Positions 1 through 15,000 of a stretch of 64,000 nt of DNA are shown here, piece after piece (the stretch's first letter is position 1; every line of letters begins with the position of its first letter). The stretch spans positions 1 through 64,000 of the forward strand of contig CAXAMN010027484.1 in the NCBI GenBank assembly GCA_963970005.1. Reading direction: 5' to 3'. Source of the stretch: Durusdinium trenchii. Lineage: Eukaryota > Sar > Dinophyceae > Suessiales > Symbiodiniaceae. The notes under the pieces were generated by a model that was not told where the DNA came from, did not search any database, and saw nothing but the letters and a program-made list of their open reading frames with translations. A program made the translations under genes and the position numbers.

Positions 1-3000
1 CGTGACCTTTGTTGCTGCAGGGATGAACAAACACAACATTGATTTAAAAAAAATATTTACTTTAATTCAAACAACCTTCAAAACAGAGATAAAAAAGACA
101 TCATGAAACAAGTCTGACCCCACCCAAATTCATCCAAAGACCAAACACCTCTAACAGCCAGTTGCTTGGTGTTGCAGGTTCGGAATTTCCATCCCTTCTG
201 TTGAGTGCTTCACCCTCGCGGTTTTCGGGCCGTTCTCGCTGGTCTCCGCCGTTCTCGGCGCATCTCGGCATTCGGCCAGGAGGTCCAAAGTGAAGCCGCA
301 CAGAGCAGCGAGGAGACGGTCGAGATCGGACGAAGTCTGGGATCGGACGTGCTTCGAAGACGAAGAACAGAAGAAGACCACTGAGGTGGTTAGAAGAAGA
401 CCTCTGTGAGATCTTTGACAAGTGACATCTATAGTATTCTATTATACATTTCTTATTATAGTCATCATATGTCATCATGCAGTACGATTTTGCATCCCTC
501 TCCCCTCACAAGTCATCTAATCTTCTAAGACTTAAGCCAGCCTCCCATTTCTCAGGGTCAGACCTTCCCTTCACTGCGTCCGGCCACATGCGTCCGCCGT
601 CCATGGACACAGCGACACAGCTTCAGCCTGCTCTCGACGCGTGAGGAGCTTGTGCGGGTGTGGGATGCCATCGATGTTCGGAGCCGCAGCAGTCGCGGGG
701 GCGGTTCGAGTCGCGGTCTGACGGGGGCGGTCATGGTGTTTTCGGCATCCGTATGTAGTTGGGAGGCATCCGTTGTTTTCTGATCTGGAACTGCCAAATA
801 TGGTGTATTTGGTGAATGTTTGGTGAATGTTTGGTGAACGGCATTTGGATTCTACACGTCCGAAACCCCAGACACGACCTAGAACCGGCCCCTGGCGTAT
901 GACTCCAGAGGAGCCGTCCGGCCAGGGTGGTGACACTTGTTATATTCTGAGGCGGCATCTCTTCCAGTCGCAGAGACAGGAACGGCACTCGAGGTTTGGT
1001 TCGATCCACGATAACGGCGATATCTGGCGATTCACGACAGGAAGGAATCCGTAACGACCGGTCCAGGTACCGGTACCAGGTATCCTTGTTTGCAATCATA
1101 CTTACCCGGACCCCTGCTTAGCTAAGCTTGGCTAAGTCTAGGGGTAGGGTAGGTTATAACCTAGGTTTATAAGTCTAAGTTAGCAGGGTCCGGGTAAGTA
1201 GTCACATGTTTTCAAGACTTGCAATCAAACCATCACATACAATATAGAGACATTGAGCGATCAGACCAAGAGCGTTTCACCTAGAAAAATCACGCCTGCA
1301 CCGTTTGCACCACTTGCATAAGCCGCCCAGATGCTCCGCTCAGCTCAGCTCCGTTCAGCACGACCCGAGGCCTTGCAGGCAGCGGACCAGGAGCGCAACT
1401 GCCAGCTGGAGCAGCTGACTCACACCTGCCACGAGCTGGCTGAAGCGCGGCAAGGCGGGCCCGCGGTTTGTGGCCTGTTCGGCGGCCCGGTCATGGCCGG
1501 AGCGTTTCAGAGTCCAGACACCATCTGGGACTGGGACAGTCTTTCTGGGGCGGCATACATGGATTCAGTCATGGAGCCTTTTGGGTATCAGTTAACAAGA
1601 TGGACCTAGAACCCAGATCTGACCTTTGTTTTGTCACTCAGGGCCATTCGTGTAATTTTAATGTGGCATCCAAATGTTTTCAAGGTTTAAACGTACCACA
1701 TGTTAACAGAATCTAACAGACGATGTGTGTTTTTGTCATTTGGGTATTTCCTTCTCCAGTCTTCTCTTCTAAGTGTGGCTTTTTTCACCAATCGCCATGA
1801 CTTTTGGATTTGGATTTCCAGTGATCTACCCGCTGAAGACCCACACGGACTCTGAAAACCATCCACTCTTTCAGGGTGCCATAAAGATCGGGGCCAGGTG
1901 AGTTTGGACCATTGTAGAGGTGCGTCTTGTCTCCGGACATCGCGGAGTTGGGGAGTTGGCCCAGTTGGTGAAGTCCCTGGTGCTGCGCGGAATGTGCTAC
2001 AGCTGCGAGCGTCCGGAAATTCCCGATCTGACCGCCTAGCGGCTTCCACTGGGGTGTCGCATATGAGACCTGTATAGGTGGACAACCGCTGTCCGGTGTT
2101 GGGTTCGCATGTTTGGTCAAACCTTTTGGGACGGATCGGGGGTGGAAGCTGAAAGGTGGATCACTGGATCTCGTTCTTCCCTCCTTCCATGTCGCTCGCT
2201 CCGCGCAGCTCCGCGCAGCTCCGCTGTTCGAGAAGCGTAGCTCGACGTCGGCGCCAGGTGTCCTGGCCGATGTGGATGGCTGTCAATCCAACACCAGGCC
2301 CACGGAGCGACGACGGACAGGTCGACCAGGGCCAAAGGAGCGAAAAGCGACCGACGGGGCCGGTGCGTTGGGGTGGTTAGGGGTGGGGGCAGAAGGTGAG
2401 TATAGTCCGAAGAGTGGACAAAGCTGGGGCAGCACCCCAGACCATCCATTTGGGGAAAAGTATAGCAAGGAATAACAAAGCATGGAATCAAACCCTGCCT
2501 TGAGGATATTGGTTCTCCCACTCCAATACAAGATCGGTGGAGTTTGTTCGGTTCACCCGAACTTGTTTCCTCTGATCAAAACGGCGAGATGCCGGGCGAA
2601 AGGGAGGGAGTCAGCTGTTTGGTGGATCGTGGGGTCAAAGCGGGTATGGATACTGTGGATGTGGTACACTATTTGATGGGCATGGCAGTGGGATGGCATG
2701 CCGCAGCATGTCGTTGACTTTGATGGTCCATGTTTTGTGTGGTGACACCGTTCGTCATCCCCTTAGAATTGTAAAGTTTGCCTTCCAAAACAGACATGAA
2801 GAGGGGTTCATCCTTTCTTCCGCGGGCGGTCCAGTGCTATTTACTGTAGTTGACCAAACGAAGCTCATCGCACCTGTATCGCATGTTTAATTCCAATCAC
2901 CTGCATGCGGATGTCTCTATTAGTCGACTATACAGTAATAGGATCAGACGTGAATACGGACAAGGGGTTCCGCACTTCAAAGGGTTTCTTACTTGAGTTA

Positions 3001-6000
3001 CCCGTTGTCTGCTCGCAAGTTGATCCCCACGCCCTGTTGATCCAGATCTCCTGGCCGCCCACGCCGCATCTCCTTCCAACGGCCGCCCGATCGAGGCAGT
3101 TGGAAGCAGACCTGCGCAGCCTGGGCGCACGCGTCGAGGCGGTCGCGTCCAGTGCGGCGCATTGTTCCAAAGGCCCGCCGTATGGGCCGACCGGACGCGG
3201 GTCGACTCGGGTGGATTCTCGGGTCGACTCGGGTCGACTTGGGTGAGTGCGAAAGAGGTGGCGGGTGGTTGATGTTAGGTGGATTTCATGGATGAGCGTC
3301 CGGAAATTGTTCTTCGGTCCCATTGAGAAGGTGTTAGAGAATGGACCTGAATGAATACTTCGTTTCACAATGCTCCGATGGATATTCACCAAACTCCACT
3401 GGATGTTAGAATCTGATGAAATCCAGTCCCATTTGAGTGAGTTTTGGGGGAATGTCTGGTGACCAGTGGAGAGCGCGCTGCCGAAGGGTGGTCTCAACCC
3501 GAGGCCACCGGGTCAACTTTGAACTCTCACGAAAACAACCTCCAGTGATGGGGAGACACGGAGGTGGAATCCTAAATTGAAAAGGGATGAACGGATCATC
3601 TATAGACAATTATACACATACACATATCATACACAGGTGGAGTCCTTCTTTGCAGAGTTCTCCTCTATTATGACTTCTTCCATTGGATCCACCGGTGGAA
3701 AGTCTCACCACCGCAACAGATGTGGCGGACGTGAAAGCCCGCGCTCGTGATGTGGAGAAGTCGCAGCTGCACTGCCACGAGCTACTGCAGCAACGCACCA
3801 GCGAACTGCAGGAGATGCAGCGAAAACAGGGAAGAGTGGAAACTAATTTGAACACGTTGTTGAATCAACTTATAAAACGAAAGCCAGTCAGTCTCAGAAT
3901 CGATCTGGAACATCAACCAATGGACCCCTTAATAAGGTTGTCAATGAATAGCCCCTTAGAGGTTAAGGGGTTCCTTTTGGGTCCATGGTACAGGACAAGT
4001 TGTGAGAGTTCCCATGGAGAAGGCAGTGAAAGACTTAGCAGCTACGAGGCGCCCCCAGCACCTCACATTGAATTTGCTGGGACCGGTCCTTGTTGATGTT
4101 TGGCTATGTTGTGTGAACAAGCAATGTGACAAGCAATGTGACAGGCAATGTGACAGGCAATGCGAAGCAAGTTCAAGAGACACCGTGAAGAAAAAGGCAT
4201 TGGTTGTAGATGGGATTGTGATGGAACATACACCCTCAACTACCAGTGGACCAGCACCACCCAGTTCGGGCGGTTTTTTTCGATGGAACATACATCGTCA
4301 GGGTGGTTGATATACCACCCCAACTGCTGGTACTGATGTTTTTCTTCTACTTGTCCCGGTCTCAGTGGTGACACTAAGGGTTTTGGAATCCTGGACACGA
4401 TTTCACAGTCCTTGCCTGAGTTGCAGGCTTAGCATGTCTTTCAGACTCCAGCTGACTTCCCCAAAAATAATACATATATCTTTACCAGTCTCTTTACCCT
4501 ATGACCCCTTGTTAGATACCAAAGGAGATATACGAAAAATAAGATGAAATGAGACAACCACTCCCTTACGTACTACGCCTCACATAACGACGTAGGAGAA
4601 GACCTCATGTCATCTACATCCGATGTGACCAAAGCACTCTCAGATCACCTACGAGTGTTGCCCTCAAAACAAGGTGTATGGTGTTAGCACCTACAGGATA
4701 TATCAGGTGTTGCCCTCACCTCTTCCTTCTCAGATCTTGTAGGAGCTGTTGGAACGGCGCACCTATGAGTCATCGGGCAAGCTGGAGGCGAAGAGTCGTG
4801 GGCTGGACGGAGGTCTTTGTCGCCGGGAGGGGTTCACCATGCTATTTCGCTGCCAATGACGTTTGTGTCCCAAAAGAATGAAACGAGGGCAGGGATTTCT
4901 TGTCTTTCATTTTGTTTTTTTTATTAAAAGATCTTTGGCATGCAAAAAAAGAGGAGGACACCAATAAACAATGAATGACCAATGATAAGAAATCCCTCCA
5001 TTGTGTTCATTATCTTTGTTGGTATTTTCTTTTATCTGCATTCACCATTTATTTCCATAGAAATCTGTATTAGAATAAATGGTGAATGGGAAAGTTACTT
5101 ATTAGCTCATTAATTATTTTACCGCACTTGGCTTCTTCCTCACCAAACAAACAAAAGATACGAACAACAATAATTAATAAGCCCCTATCATCATTATATT
5201 ATATCGGGTGAACTCTGAAAATGAAAACAATGTTCACCCTCAATAATATAATGCTGTACCCTGTCCTTCTGCCCTCTTTGACAGGGCCCTTGCAAACATA
5301 TTTAGTTTATTCTATTTTTGCAGGTGAGAAGGTAAGGCCCAAAAATTGATAATCATATCTTTTAATTTTTGGGAGTGGGTCGGAGTGGGCCGCCAATAAT
5401 TTTAATATGATAAAATTCTTGGCTTGTAGGTCTTTGTCTGGGGATTCACCACCTGCCCTTTTTGGAAGCAAGGACACGCTCTTAGAATCCAGACCAGGCG
5501 TTAACAGTCCTTAGGTTCATAGGCCCCAGATCCAAGAAGGGGCCCATCTGTCTCTTCCCTGTGGCACCCAAGTCAGTGAGGGTGCTCAGGGTCTTGTCAG
5601 GCCGTTGGCACCCTCCTCACTGATCTCAACAAAAGATGTTTGGGATAAAGACCATCATTTCATTTGTATCGGTTCGTCGTTCATCCCTCCACCCGCCCCA
5701 GATCCAAGAAGGGGCCCAGTCAGACACGGCGGCCATGGACCTAGCAACCTAAGCCCCAGATCCAAGAAGGGGCCCAGATGTGACCAGGAATCCATCCCGC
5801 CGTTCGTTTCTACTTATATAAAGGGGATGGATTCCCAGGGGCAGCCCCAACAAACAAATGCCCTTTTTTTTATTAATGGGCTGCCCACAGCTTATGAGAT
5901 TTCTTAATGGCTTTTAACATGATGAAAGAAATTGTAAAGTTAAAGGCCAGAAATCTATTATGTTCATGATATTTTTATTATCTGGTTGGCATTATTTTAT

Positions 6001-9000
6001 GTTCATTAAAATCTCTATGGCAAAAATAATGCCATCATGAATAAATAAATAACATATGAAAAATCCTATATTATTTATTACTTTTGGTCTTATGGAAATT
6101 TCATCATATTATTATTCATCGGTTGCTCCCATATCTTTTATCCATGAATTATATTATAGGAGCAACCGTAAGGACAAGATGATTTTGGGTTCCAAGTTCC
6201 AGGATTCATGGGTTATTCTATTTTGCAGTAGATCTTGGAACCCAATTATTTATTCATTCGTCATTTATGCTGTTGGTCTCTTGGAATTTCTTAATGACCA
6301 AAAGCACAGATATAATCATAAAATAGAATTATGGATGGCCAATGTTTTAATTGAAGAACTTACAAAAAAATGATTGGCCATAAAGAATAATAGATAAAAC
6401 AAAAATTATATCTGGGCCCACCTATGGACATGAAATCTTAATGTCGTCTCATGACACATGTGCCATGTCGACCATTCGGGATGCTCTCATTAGTGAAGTG
6501 GACCAGAGTCCTCCCTGAAAATAAGGTCTTATATGTTTGTCCCGGACTTGCAAGGGATTCTACGAGCTAAGTTGTTGTGAGATGAAAGGATATGGAAGGG
6601 TCTAAAAAAAAGGAGCAACATTGACAACGGCGTAGGCCCCTTTCAATGACAATACTATGCAGAGTAACATCAGTAAAAAAAAACAAGATCCCTGGACCTT
6701 TGAAAGGTATGTTCAATAGAGATCCACTAAGTCCACTAAGTGGAGTATTCCATACAGAGCACCTTAGAAGGACTAAGTGGTGTGTGGTGTAGGACCTTTC
6801 CATTAGAGACGCCTGAGAAACATAGACGCTAGGCTGCTATAAGCTGCTCAGGATGCGTTTGTTCTTCCGGACACACGAGTCACACCGCCCACACCGGGCT
6901 CACACCACCGGACTCCACGACCACCTGTCAGGCCACCTGTCAGGCCTTGCGCTTGGCGGACGCCGAGCGCCAACGGCAGCTGGAACAGCTCAGTCGCAGC
7001 TGCGACAGCCTGGCCGAAGCACGGAAAGGCCGGGGAGACCGGTGCGGACGCGCGCCTTCTTCGGTTCGGTTCGGTTCGGAGGGAAAAAGGGCAGAATGAA
7101 GAGGGTATATGTGGGAGAAGAGTGAGTGGAGCATTGCTTTGGAAGGGGATGGGAAGTGGTTGGAATCAGTAGTTTTCCGGTCGGATGGTGACTGGATTTA
7201 GGCAAAAACCAATGAAAACTATACGCGTGTTTCATTTTGTGACCGAGTGAGATAGTGGGCAAAGTGTTTGTTTGTGTGGATGTAGAAAATCAAGCATGTG
7301 CTACTTGCTGATGTTTCACAATGGCAGGTTCCGCTGGGTTACAGATCCCAGACCATCCATTTGATGGAATAGTTACATTAATGTTACATACATTTAACCC
7401 ATGACCCAGCCATGTATTGAAATTCTATTCCAGTCCCCATGGTCGATAGGAATTCCTCTTGGGATCTATCCGTTTCGAAGCCATTTTTCCGTCCACCTGC
7501 GCCCTTTCGAGGCATCGTGGCTGAAGTGGACAGCTGCCATTCCATCGACAGGCGACGGTCGAAGGACGTCGAAGTGGAACCGCTAAGCCGGCTCCCCGCC
7601 GCATGGTGAGAGTCATGGCAAAACCAGACGTTTTCTGAAGCACATGGATAACTGGATAACCATGTGCCTGGAAGACCCCGGAAAAAGAGGTTTGAAATAC
7701 ACTTCTTCTTCTTCTTGAAGAAACATTAAGATCTCAAAAATATCACCAGAATCCATTGGTGGAGACCAACAAAAACACGGATTTTCTTGGAGAGCGCCAC
7801 CGGTACCCAACGAAGCCTCGAAGAGATCCACCGGTGCCGCTGCTGAGAAGTCCGCCACGTGCGATCCGTCGAGGGTGGGAGTTGACTGATGTTGAGGTGA
7901 ATGACTGATAGACCTGTATGGCATAGTGACATGGATCGACACCTACCAGGACCTTCCAACAGGTTGTTTTTGGGGTTTTGGAATACCCCTTATAACCTCT
8001 AAGGGGCTATCTCGTGAAGCAGGCCATGTCCTCCTTCCCGCCACGCACAGCGCAGACCGTCCAGTGAAAGTCACCCCTCCAGCTCCAGCAAGACCAAAGT
8101 CTTTCACCATCCCGTTTGACCGTATACTCCGTATACCATCGTATACCGATATAGAGCGGGTCATCACCTCCTCTCCTCAGACGCTCCTCTCGCGTCTGCA
8201 TCGCCCGGCATCGGACTCTGCGTCCAGGCAGCTGGAAGAAGCAGTGCGACGCTTGGACGGCCGTGTGGAACGTGCGAGCTCCCTGGCCCTGCAATGCTCC
8301 GAAGGCACGGACCTAGTGACCGAAAATCAGCAACCAAGTTCGGTGGACCAAGTTCGCAAAACGAACTGAAGAACCAGGTTCAGGAGGTATATATACCTAG
8401 AGCCTGACTGACCTTTGTTTTGATAGGAAAAGACCATATTTTGGAAGTTGATCCTCCAAAACAGGGGTCACTCAGGCTCCATATATATATATATATATAA
8501 GGTACTGATGTCGAACTCCATAGTTTTGGATTTCTTTCGCTCTGACTCTTGGGAGCTTCCATATTCAACTGAAGGGAACCGCTGTAGCTCCTGTAACTCA
8601 TCCATACGCCCCATACGCCCCATCACCTCTTGAGGGATCAAATGGCCCAGAGTGGCTGCCACTCGCCTGGGCAGAGGTGAAGTGCATTTTCAACACTCTC
8701 CCCCAATGAATATCACAAAACAAAACAGAACATATATGACATATCTCAATCAAACTCTCTTGCAATGAATAGTACTCATATATCACCCATCATCTCAGAA
8801 AATCAGCTTTTGGGTGGTGAAGGGTTTTACGTTGCCCAGTCTTCCTCAGGGCTCAGGGCGTTTCGCGGCTGAGCCATGCCACAGACCGGGCAGGTGTGGC
8901 CGATGCGAAAGGCTTCGCGCGGGAGCTCTCGGAGAAAGTGCTGGCGCAGTGCGGCGAGCTGCTGGAAAACCGTAGTTTGGAGATGAAGGCATCTGGGGCG

Positions 9001-12000
9001 ATCTGGGGAGAACAAAACACAAACTACGACATCAGAGTCAGAGAGTTGGACCTCCGTTTTGTATTAATAAGTTTTGTAAAAATACTTTGATCTATGTTGA
9101 TCTCTTTGTTGTTTATTTGTGTTGTGTTGTATCTTTGTATGATGTTGAGGCCCATTAGTTACTTTGCACATTTAAAACATGCACCCATGCAAGCAGCCGA
9201 GCCACGCGTTTTGGTCCTCTGAGTGTATCGAGTTCAGTCCTCACACCCGGTTGCAGCTGGTTCCTCGCCTTCGAGAGCTGGTCGCTGCAGGAGCTGCTCG
9301 AGCAACAAGCCGCCGAGGCCATCTCGAAGATGGAGGCGAGGCCGCCATCGCTGTCGTTAGAGCCGAGCAACCGCCGCCCAGACCATCGAGGTATGTAGCA
9401 CTATTCCAGTCCCATGGGGTGCATGAAGTACCTGGTGGGGAGGGTCAGGACGTACCTGGTGCTTCTCATGCTTCTCTTTCCAAGGCCACCGCTGAGAATC
9501 GAAAGCTCATCCTGAGGACATCAGCCAAAAATGGGCAGCGGCTATATAGGCATATAGCCAACACACAACACACACAACACACACACACACACACACTTCC
9601 AGGACCTGACTCCTAAGCTACCCCACTTGGAAGTCATAATCCACCACTACTGGCGACTGTACACAATTTCTCGTGTCCTGATGGTCTTTGGGTGACTATG
9701 ACTGGGAAAACATCCTGTTTATACCGGCCCAAACTGGGTGAAGCATTGCACCGCCTTACAAAATAGGGGTCAACATGCTATAAATCATGACCATTGGCGC
9801 GTGGCTCGGGTGGCTGGCCAGGTCCTCAAGGTGTCGAACAACGAGTGTCACCAGCAGCTGGACTTCCTCTCGCGCGCCCTGGCGGAGCTCTCCGAAGCTC
9901 GCCGAGGCCGGAGAGGGGCCAGAGGGGCCGTGTGGTGAGTGACCGGCGTGGAATAGATGAAAGAAAAAGGCAGGGAACGCTGGCCAAGCAGCCATGCAGC
10001 CATGCTGTTCAACATGTTTCAACCATGATGTTTTTCTTTCGGACAAGTCATGAATATTTATGTTCATGCGCAATCATGGATTCTGGAGGTTTGAGATTTG
10101 TTAACATGTCAGTACAAGAGCTTTGAAGCGTATAGGTGTTTCTTAAGTGAAATGGACAATTTAGGGTCGACGATGCATCCTGTCACTTTGAAGTTTGAGA
10201 TGGTTTGAGAGACAAGTTTGTGGCTTGCGGCTGGCTAAAAAGTCTATTTGGGAAAGGTACGTATATTGTTTTGAGTTGGTTTGCACCAATCACTCTAGCC
10301 CTCATGATTTGATCTCATTCAACAACGGCATCTTCAGACTCAATCTTCCAATTGCTATCGCTGGGGCCGTTCTTTCACATCCTTTTGCGAGCCTTTAGGC
10401 CCTCTTGCTCGTTCACTGAACTTCGCTTGCGAGGCATGTTCGCCGAAGTTGAAAGTTGCCAATCCAGTGACCGGTGGGGAACCTCAGAAATCGGCACTCG
10501 AGGTATCAGTGGGCGAGGGGAGGGGAGATCTGTGTTTCTTTCGTAAAAAAATGCCACCTCCAGGAGTGCCCCCCCATTGAATTAGTAGGGGCCCAATCCT
10601 GAAAAAAACCAGCTGCTAAACAGGTCAGCCAGTTGTTAATTGGTCGAACTGAAGGCTATAGGGATGCTGCAGAGACTTTCCAACAGATGATTCTACATTG
10701 TTGTTTGGGGTTTCCAGCATGTACTGGGTTCCACTCAATTCCTGGAAGCGAATTCACATGCAGCTGAATGTTGTTGTTTTCTTAACACACAGTCAATGTT
10801 GATGTGTATACTGTAACACATCTAGACCATGGTGGAGCAACCACGTTTAAGTGTTGGGACGGTTCTTGCGAGTGTCAGCCACCCTGAGAGTTCGTGGTTT
10901 TGCACACATGAGCGGCTGCATTTCGGCCAGGAAGCTTGAAGAGAGCCTCCGGCGAATGGAGAACCGCGTGGAGCGGCTCTCTTCCGTGACCACGCAGTGC
11001 TCCGAAGGCGAGGGTTTCATTTGTTTTTTCGGAGATAAATGTTGGCTGAGCTCCGCAGGCCATAAGCTCATTTGCGTCTCCTATGGGCTGGTTTAGGCAT
11101 GTTATGCTGGTTTAGGCATGTTATGTGTGGAAATGTCGTTGGTCTTAAAAACACCTTGTTTGCAGGGTAAGTCCTTTCCAAGGGGGTACCAGTCACGACC
11201 AGTCTAACGCTTGAGCTTCTCATCCGACACGACTCATGGAACTGCCATAGGACTGCCGCCCCAGCCAGACCCCCTGGCACCACCCCTGGCCTGATCGGCA
11301 GTCCTATGGCAGTCCCAGATCCATTTGTTTGGGAACCAACCGGTTAACCACTTGGTTCTTTTTATGTTGTATCCCACGTGCCGTCCCATACAAAAGGGAA
11401 CTCCTTCCTTCGTGAAACATCATCCCACCATCACCCCACCGCATACACCTCCCCGATCTTGTCCCTCACCAAGTTCTCACAAAGTCTCACCAAGTCCTCA
11501 CCAACTCACCTCAGGTCTGAATGAGCAGAAGACCTTGGCACAGCAGAACACCGAGAAGGCACAACTGCAATGCACCGAGCTACTGGAGCTCCGCATCCGC
11601 GAGCTCAAGGAGACACCGTTGGCCTTTCCTCTGAAACGCCGGCGGGTTTGTGTGACGCCCAAAACTCGCGGAGTTTGTGAAGGTGAGGTCTTCTCTCTTT
11701 TTGACCCCTATGGAAATGACATCCATGTAACTCTTCGAGCTCCATGGTTAGCTCTGCTTTCCTCGTAGAGCTGAGGATTCTCAGTGCGTTGTGGCTTTTT
11801 GTGCGGACGCAGAGCAGCAGGGTCTGTTGTCGCTCGGTCTCTGGTATGGACAGCACCAGGAGCAGCTGAAGCATCGAGAGGAGCTCAGCAGCAACACGGC
11901 TAAGGACTGGTTTGGCCACGTCATGTGGTTTGGAGTCACGTTCGACGGGGTGGGCGAACTGAGGGAAAAAAAGGGGTGCCCAGCTACTCTACAGCCCCTG

Positions 12001-15000
12001 GCTGGGACGAGCCACACCACCCCGAGCTCTGTGACTGCTGGCTGGTGGTTTGGAAGTTTGAACTAACAGAAGTCAGATCCGATGTCAAGGCCCCCTGAGG
12101 ATTCCACTTTGCCGCAAGTTGCGTTGCGCTTTCCCGCGGCCACGTTGCGCAGTTGCACTGCTCCTCCCAGCCACCCCCTTCATCGAATCCAACGACCGCC
12201 TTTAGGAGGTGAAGGCTCAGGGTGATGCCTTGGCTCAGTTGGCTCGGAAGCAAGAGCTCACCGTGGAGTCCTTGCAGGAGACACCTTTTTCCGCCTTCGC
12301 GTCATTCGCGCAGATATGGATTCGCCGTTTGTTTTCTTTTTTTCTTCGCTTCGCCGATTTTCGCACTTCGCATCACGTGGTTTGTTGTTTTTTTTGTTTG
12401 AAGCCCGGTGATGTTTGGGGGGTGGTGAAGCTTTTCTAGGCTGAAGACGCTGCGTTTCGTTGTGAAAGCGTGGGGTGAACGACACCATTCCTCCCACGCG
12501 ACCTGGCGCACCGTTCGTGGAGGATGGCGCACCTGGATCGCACATGGGGATGGGTGTCGTCCCAGATGATCCCGCGTGCCTTCTTGATCCAAGTGGGGGT
12601 TTCTAAACGGAGGCTTGTGGTAGTTAGCTAACTTAGCAACTCCCTGGACCTTTGTGGCATAGAATCGCAGGTCGGCGCCCCAATCCGAATCCGCTGTACA
12701 TGGAAAGTTCCTTTCACTCACCCTTGGTGGACCATGTCAGGTCGTCTCTGTTCATGTTCCGACAAGACCGGTACGCTCCCGACCGCCAGGCAGGACACGG
12801 GGACCTGAGACGCTCGGTGGAAGCGCAGTTCCGGCGACAGGAGCCGGGACTCCGACCGTCGGGACTCCGCGCCGGGCGGGTCACTTGTGGGGGGGGAATG
12901 GCTGTAGGTGGGTTTGGGGGACTCAAGAAGGGATAGCTTTTCAATGGTTTGCATGAGGACAGGGTTGCAAAAGGTCACAAACACACTGGAAGCATCCTTG
13001 TGGACCTTGGGCTGGAGAGTGGCATGGCCATGGCGTTTTCTATCGTTTTCTTGTCCTCAAAAATCTATGTGGAAAACGGTGAGTTTTCAGATTTGCACGT
13101 GTTTTTTCCTGAAAGCTCTCGGGGTCTTTGAGTGTTTGGCAATGCCTGGTTGTTGAAAGTGAACATCTGATAAGAACGTGTTGGGAGGCCTCACCCAGAC
13201 ACTCCGTGAGTTCACAAGCCTTTCCCGGTCCCTCCAAACCATAGGGATTGGTGAGAAGGTCCAAACACCCCGAAAATTCGAGGATTCGGGTCCAGAATCC
13301 GGACCCTTTGGGTTTCCAGGAGCAGTTGGAGCGCCAAGGGAGCGAGTCGTCCGCCGCTTTGCAGGCGAGGAGGAAGTCCAGATGCGCGTTGAAAAACGCT
13401 GATGGACGCCTAAGAGGCCTAATAAGCTTATTATCAAGAGAAAAAGGTAGTTAGTGATCCAGGTCCAGGTCACCCGCTGGAAGCGAGGAGCGCGAGCGCG
13501 AGCGCTTGCGCCTGCGCGCTGGCGCTTCCACCAGGTCACCAGATATGTCCAAGACTTGGAAAACGAAGCCTAACTGGTGCAAATCCCGGGAAAACGAAGC
13601 TGGACACCCCCAAAAACGCAGCCTCAGTAGAAGCGAAACCACCTTTGGAACGTGATAGTTTCTTCAGGTCGCTCCAACTGCGTCGAGTCTCAACCCCTCC
13701 AACTGCGGTGAGTGCAAATGAGACAACATCAGCTTGGATTCCTGGAGGCACCCCATCTCCTGGCGCTGGATCTGAGTTTCAGCCACCACAACCCCTACGG
13801 TGCCTTTTGTGTTCACCAAATTCTTAAACAACTCCCAATGCTCAACAACTCCTTGTCACCTGTCACTGCCCCACGGCAGGTCTACCTTTCAACACACGCA
13901 TCACGATACCACAGATCACCCATACCCCCGGTCCACACCGGTCCAAGATCCTCCTCACTCATTCAGTCCCGGGTTCCGGGTCCACACCTCTCGGTACCGG
14001 TCGGTGCGGTGGAGCGGAGCGGATGGAGGCCTTGCAGGTGCTGGTGGTGGAGCGCGGCCAACAGTTGGAACGCGTCTCCAAGGTCTGCAGCGAGCTCTCC
14101 GAAGCGCGCAAAGGCGAGACATGGCGAGACGGGCCGAGAAAGGCGGAGGAAGGGGCCGGGGTGAGGAGCGTAAAGGGTTGGCGGTTCTTTTGGGGAAGAG
14201 AGAGACAGAGAGAGAGAGAGGGTGAGTGAATGTGAGTGATATGGGACGAACATATGGAACGAATGGAGATGGGGATTCATGATTGGAGAGTATTGATGTA
14301 GGCGCCAGGAAAGCCCAGTCGTACCTTCTAAAAAGGTATGTGGATCCTTTGGGATTACTAGTAGGGGATTGAGATGTATTATGAGTTTGTGGTTGGAGTG
14401 CAGTGAGAAATGGGCGGCATGAATCTTGCATTATCTTACTATAATATGTGCTGACTCTGAAGGTAGCGGTAGTGGACTCTGACTCTTAGAATCCATCGCA
14501 TAAAATGGATGAATTTGACCTTCGACTTCCCTTGGAGACTGATGTGGAACCTGCAGAACTGTTTCCTGTATATAACGAAACCTCCATGCCTTTTCAGTGC
14601 AGACTCAGACCGGTGACCCATCGCCTTCCACTGATCCGACGCGCCCTTCCATTGCTATAGGCATGGTCACCGAAGTGGAAAACTGCCGCTTGATCCAGAG
14701 GCCATGCTGCAACGGCCAAACCAGTCTGAGAGTCTTCATGCATGTCCCGAAACCTCCAGTCGTACCTTCGTTTCGAAGGTGTTTGGACCCGAACATGGCA
14801 CCCGGGCCCCGATCGTCCCACCTTCACCGAAACGATGGGAAGATGTTTCACCGATCAGTTGGAGTGGTTGAACGGGTCAATGATGGTCAATGTAGAGAAA
14901 TATGCATGAAACATGCACCCAGACGCGACCCATGGGACTGTAATATATAATATATGGCATTTAGGTGGTGCCAGGCGGGTCTGCCCTTGGGGCGGCATGT

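Noticed and set aside
101..478. Long antisense reading frames at the left edge (also 151-381), one reading [13 protein letters not shown] like an E exon
   Set aside because: The opposite strand lacks matching splice context and module order; frames of this length are common in GC-rich DNA with few stops.
6056..6373. 105-codon open frame [17 protein letters not shown]...
   Set aside because: It runs through several inverted repeats of the hairpin array, so each arm is read twice in opposite senses; no coding logic beyond lack of stops.
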